From contig CAYVBE010000088.1 in assembly GCA_964448935.1 (NCBI GenBank), positions 1 through 15,608 on the forward strand: a DNA stretch of 15,608 nucleotides, read 5' to 3'. Source of the stretch: CAYVBE01 sp964448935 (lineage in GTDB: Bacteria; Planctomycetota; Brocadiia; SM23-32). Made by a program: the position numbers and the translations under genes. Of this stretch, positions 13,361-15,608 are shown in pieces. Numbering within the stretch: position 1 is the stretch's first letter; each line of letters starts with the position of its first letter. The notes below the pieces were generated by a model, which worked only from the letters and a program-made list of their open reading frames with translations, was not told the DNA's origin and did not search any database.

Positions 13361-14909
13361 CGGCTACCTCCTCGGCTATCTCGGTGGCGTGCCCGTCGCC
13401 GTCCTGCGGAGACGGGGCGGAGTTCGCGGCGACGTCCGGCAGGCCCAGCTCGCGGGCGAGTGCGATCTCGCGTGCCCGCTGGCGGAGCTCGGTCTCCCAG
13501 TCCTTCCCCTGCCGGGCGTACTCGTGGGCCAGGGTGGTGGTGTGGTTGGCGAGGCGCGTCCCCTGGGCCTTGGCTTCCTTGGCGGGGTCGACGTGCTCGG
13601 TCCCGTCCCAGAACCACTGGTGTCGGGGCAGTATGCGGCGAAGGCCCTTCACCGGCACTTCGTCGGTGAGGCCGGCCTCCAGGGCGTATTCCCAGAGCCA
13701 GAGGGTCAGGACGCGGTCCAGGACCTTTCTGGCCATAAACGCCTGGTCGACGCGGATGGATTTGAAGTAGGTCTGGTGGTCGAGGCGGCCGGAGGCGTAG
13801 TTGTAGCCGGCTGAGTTGCCGGCGGCGATGTTGAAGGGCATATTCAGGCAGCGGGCGATCTCGTTCAGGATCTGTTTCTTGAATTCGGCGTAGGTGGTGG
13901 CCGGCTGGGCGGGCTCGATCTGGCTCATCTTCCACCCGCCCGGCATGGTGAGGAGCATGTTGCGCTCGAGCTCGACCAGGTCCATCGGCTCCACCGCCTC
14001 GGCCTCCCCGGCCGGTGGGGCGTCGGTGTAGAGGATGCCGGCGAAGTCGGCCGCCGCCTCGGCGGCGCTGATGACCGCCAGCGTGAACCGCCGCAGCTGC
14101 GCGAAAAGCGGCAGGGCGGGCGTTATCTCCGGCACACCCCGGTGCTGGCCGGGCCTCTCGGCCCGAAAGACGTGCACCATGCTCTCGGCGGGCACCATCG
14201 TGAACTCGTCCCTTGCGGACCAGGTGTGGCCGCCGGGGTGGTTTTTCAGAACGTGGTAGGCCACGGGGTTGCCGTGGCGGTCGAGGCGGATGCCGTCCAC
14301 CACCTGTTCATCTTCGCGGGTGTTCAGGGGGCTCGTTACCTGGTCGGCCTCGAGCAGGCGAAGGTCGAGCTTCACGGGATGGTCGAGAACGGGGTTATTG
14401 GCCAGGATGGCGAAGGCTTCTCCGTCCTGGGCGCGCGCCATGCGCATGGTGCGCAGTTTCTCAGCCAGGCAGACTTCCTGGGCCCACAACTCGAACTCTT
14501 TCTCCACCTCGCGGTTGGCGGACTCCTCCGGGGTCAGCATCTGGAGCCGGGGGCCGGTGCCCACGGTGTCGTTGGCCAGGGTGAGCACGATGCCGCGGGC
14601 GTAGGAGTTGTTGGCCACCTCGTATCGGGAGCGGTTGCGGAGCGTTCGGCGCACGTCGGCGTTAGCAGCGGCGTCGGCGCTCAGGGCGTCGGCATGCATC
14701 CAGTGGCGTCGGTTGTTGTCGGTGGTGACAGCGGCGTCGTAACGGGCACGAAGAGCGCCCGAACGCGCCAGGGCGAGGTAGCGCCGGGCGAGAGCCACCT
14801 GTCGCAGAGAGGGGGACTCTTCCCCACTCTTGCCCGCCTCCCCCGATCCACGCCCGTCCCGAGCGGAGTCGAGGGGTCGAGGGGTCAGTTTTTTCAGCCA
14901 GCCGAACAC
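13347..14909 (-). CDS. Portal protein, lambda gpB family
   Basis: 520 aa, GTG start at 14909 with GGAG about 11 bases upstream. The portal forms the dodecameric ring at the capsid vertex through which DNA passes. Lambda-type (Phage_portal_2) features: ARYDAAVTTDNNRRHW followed by DALSADAAANADVRRTLRNRSRYEVANNSYARGIV (residues about 55-115), GTGPRLQ, and DGEAFAILANNPVLDHPVKLDLRLLEADQV. Later come VHVFRAERPGQHRGVPEI, NMPFNIAAGNSAGYNYASGRLDHQTYFKSI, and RRILPRHQWFWDGTEHVDPAKEA. Residues about 9-36 (TPRPLDSARDGRGSGEAGKS) are unlike the rest, and their DNA resembles a dispersed repeat (see that entry). The C-terminus is acidic and charged (HATEIAEEVADALA). Confidence 0.92.
   Translation of the reverse strand: MFGWLKKLTPRPLDSARDGRGSGEAGKSGEESPSLRQVALARRYLALARSGALRARYDAAVTTDNNRRHWMHADALSADAAANADVRRTLRNRSRYEVANNSYARGIVLTLANDTVGTGPRLQMLTPEESANREVEKEFELWAQEVCLAEKLRTMRMARAQDGEAFAILANNPVLDHPVKLDLRLLEADQVTSPLNTREDEQVVDGIRLDRHGNPVAYHVLKNHPGGHTWSARDEFTMVPAESMVHVFRAERPGQHRGVPEITPALPLFAQLRRFTLAVISAAEAAADFAGILYTDAPPAGEAEAVEPMDLVELERNMLLTMPGGWKMSQIEPAQPATTYAEFKKQILNEIARCLNMPFNIAAGNSAGYNYASGRLDHQTYFKSIRVDQAFMARKVLDRVLTLWLWEYALEAGLTDEVPVKGLRRILPRHQWFWDGTEHVDPAKEAKAQGTRLANHTTTLAHEYARQGKDWETELRQRAREIALARELGLPDVAANSAPSPQDGDGHATEIAEEVADALA
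14853..14888 (-). repeat. Dispersed-repeat-like insert within the portal N-terminus
   Basis: On the minus strand the bases read CCCCTCGACTCCGCTCGGGA, preceded by a second copy of the unit CCCCTCGA (tandem TCGAGGGG on the plus strand at 14869-14884). They encode PRPLDSARDGRG in frame. I recall the core 'CCCTTCGACTCCGCTC(A/G)GG' as a short interspersed element seen in many environmental bacterial genomes, especially Chloroflexi and Planctomycetota. This is memory, not a search. The insert makes a flexible N-terminal stretch before the conserved portal fold and leaves the reading frame intact. No second copy was noticed in the window. Confidence 0.55.
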
Positions 14910-14996
14910 GTCGCTTGGCTCCAGGCTGTAGTCTATTAGTCTGTTCGGGCCTGCCGTTGCCGTACCTAACCGTCTAAAGGTCTACGCTCTAAATCC

Positions 14997-15197
14997 CTAC
15001 GCCGTCCCCGGTGGCGCGAGCTTCGTGAAACGCAACGCCTTGTGCGGCTTGTCGCGCGCCTCGCGCGAGGCCAGGTACCGGTCGGCCTCGATCTGGTCCT
15101 TCAAGGAGTGCTGACGCACCTCCCCCACGTCGCCCTTGGCGCTGCGGGGGCCCTGGGCGTTCTTCTCTATGGCTTCTTTGACGTCTTCCTCGGGCAT
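14997..15197 (-). CDS. Short protein in the gpW position before the portal
   Basis: 66 aa from ATG 15197 (MPEEDVKEAIEKNAQGPRSA), chosen because the sequence upstream to 15314 looks non-coding and folds into a hairpin. The RBS (GAAGG) is weak. The sequence is helical and charged: an acidic first helix, then GDVGEVRQHSLKDQIEADRYLASREAR and a basic C-terminus RFTKLAPPGTA. From memory, proteins with 'EAI..NAQGP..A.GD...V.QHSL(K/S)(D/E)QI.A.R(Y/F)LAS' lie directly before lambda-type portals in other prophages and are treated as gpW-like head-tail or packaging proteins. The sequence similarity to lambda gpW is not clear, so the role is inferred from position. Confidence 0.7.
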   Translation of the reverse strand: MPEEDVKEAIEKNAQGPRSAKGDVGEVRQHSLKDQIEADRYLASREARDKPHKALRFTKLAPPGTA

Positions 15198-15232
15198 CGG
15201 AGCAGCCTTCGTTGAGTGCATGGGCGACGGCC

Positions 15233-15276
15233 AAAAGAAAAGGCCACTCGAGAGTCTTGGGCCTCCCAAGTGGCCT
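15233..15276 (-). terminator. Terminator-like hairpin in the leader of the structural operon
   Basis: On the minus strand a perfect 8-bp stem (AGGCCACT / AGTGGCCT, 15276-15269 and 15248-15241) is followed by TTTCTTTT, as in intrinsic terminators. Its 20-base loop can form a second hairpin (CTTGGG-AGG-CCCAAG, 15270-15256), which shares two bases with the outer stem, and a short ACTC-TC-GAGT arm. These could be alternative or stacked structures. It lies between a candidate promoter and the first structural gene. It may end an upstream minus-strand transcript or attenuate the structural operon. Confidence 0.55.
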
Positions 15277-15356
15277 GAAATCTTCACGGCTCTGGCCCGG
15301 CGGTGATCAGCCACCGGACTGTCGCCCGTTTGTGCTGTCTATCCTGATCCTATGCG

Positions 15357-15386
15357 ATTATCTCCCTGTCGCAAGCCCCGTGTCAG
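15357..15386 (-). promoter_or_regulatory. Candidate sigma70-like promoter of the structural operon
   Basis: On the minus strand CTGACA (15386-15381) and GATAAT (15362-15357) match the -35 and -10 consensus at 5/6 each, with an 18-base spacer. The start point would be near 15350, upstream of the leader hairpin and the first structural gene. An alternative pair (TTGCGA/TAGGAT, 16 bases apart) overlaps it. Unproven. Confidence 0.5.
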
Positions 15387-15557
15387 AAACTCGGGAAACA
15401 TGTAGATGCTCCGGCGCGGTTTTCTGGAAAGGCATGCTGCGATTTCACAACGTCCCGGGCTACAAAGTGCCCGCACAGGCCTTTAAAGTAGGCTATAGCT
15501 GGGCGGCGGGTGCCGTGCGGTTTTTCCTGCCTTTTCCACGAATCGCCAAAAACTCCC

Positions 15558-15586
15558 TTGACAGCCCGCCTTCTGCCCCCTATGGT
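15558..15586 (+). promoter_or_regulatory. Sigma70-like promoter at the right edge
   Basis: TTGACA (15558-15563) is a perfect -35 box; TATGGT (15581-15586) is a 4/6 -10 box at the ideal 17-base spacing. It drives transcription rightwards out of the window, divergent from the structural operon. An ATG at 15582 lies inside the -10 box, so it is unlikely to be the start of the gene served by this promoter. Confidence 0.6.
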
Positions 15587-15608
15587 CACGGTAGTTTTAA
15601 CGACGGTG

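Larger units (their letters stand above)
15277..15608. other. Gene-poor regulatory interval
   Basis: I see no convincing gene here. A minus-strand open frame at 15383-15589 has unlikely composition and no RBS. The interval holds the two divergent promoter candidates and small inverted repeats such as GGTG-N6-CACC near 15302-15315. A terminase large subunit gene, which usually precedes the portal, is not present here and must lie further right or elsewhere. Confidence 0.6.

Noticed and set aside
13039..13935. 298-codon minus-strand open frame over the portal/protease boundary
   Set aside because: Out of frame with both real genes; Pro/Arg-rich low-complexity translation.
15198..15314. Upstream extension of the gpW-position gene
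   Set aside because: The added 39 residues are encoded by the terminator-like hairpin and have no RBS; the sequence looks structural at RNA level rather than coding.
15383..15589. 68-codon minus-strand open frame in the right regulatory interval
   Set aside because: No RBS, unlikely composition, and it covers a near-consensus plus-strand promoter.
1..15608. CRISPR array, tRNA, rRNA or insertion sequence
   Set aside because: No regularly spaced repeats, cloverleaf genes, transposase motifs or terminal inverted repeats were seen on reading both strands.

Overview
The window carries most of the virion-structure module of a siphovirus-type tailed phage or prophage with a high-GC genome. Nearly all genes lie on the minus strand, so the transcript reads from the right edge (about 15.35 kb) to the left edge. 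No integrase, repressor, lysis gene, tRNA or clear host gene is visible, so prophage versus free phage cannot be decided. The host cannot be named. The gene families (lambda-type portal, protease fused to the major capsid protein, DUF2190-like protein, short head-tail joining proteins) resemble, from memory, prophages of uncultured high-GC bacteria such as Planctomycetota. That is inference only.

Layout, in order of transcription. At 15.2-15.6 kb there is a gene-poor regulatory zone with a plus-strand promoter, a minus-strand promoter and a terminator-like hairpin in the leader of the structural operon. Next come a short gpW-position protein (14997-15197), the portal (13347-14909), a prohead protease-scaffold-major capsid fusion of 740 aa (11138-13360), a DUF2190-type head protein (10352-11098) and a head-tail joining protein (9960-10337). 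The polycistron is then interrupted by a plus-strand gene with its own promoter, coding for a coiled-coil zinc-ribbon protein (9540-9938), and by a 59-aa membrane protein (9277-9456). The tail section follows: a tail-terminator-like protein, an HK97 gp10-like protein, the tail tube, a small structural protein, and a tail assembly chaperone with a probable -1 frameshift extension.

Between the chaperone and the tape measure, where siphophages usually have nothing, sits a tightly coupled three-gene island (5674-6775). It encodes a lipoprotein with a coiled coil and two C-terminal membrane segments, a 35-aa single-pass peptide, and a 171-aa protein with an internal duplication. The 781-aa TP901-type tape measure follows (3328-5673). 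After it come a distal tail protein (2487-3317), a tip-associated protein (1873-2490), a two-TM small protein (1629-1844), a tail appendage protein (990-1592), and the N-terminal 321 residues of a repeat-containing tail fibre-like protein that runs off the left edge (1-964).

The genes work as one morphogenesis line: capsid shell and portal, then neck, tail tube assembled on the tape measure with the chaperone, then tail tip and adhesion proteins. The best candidates for undescribed biology are the chaperone/tape-measure island and the opposite-strand zinc-ribbon cargo gene. Less dramatic oddities are a dispersed-repeat-like insertion inside the portal N-terminus and the terminator-like structure in the leader, with no terminase gene next to the portal.
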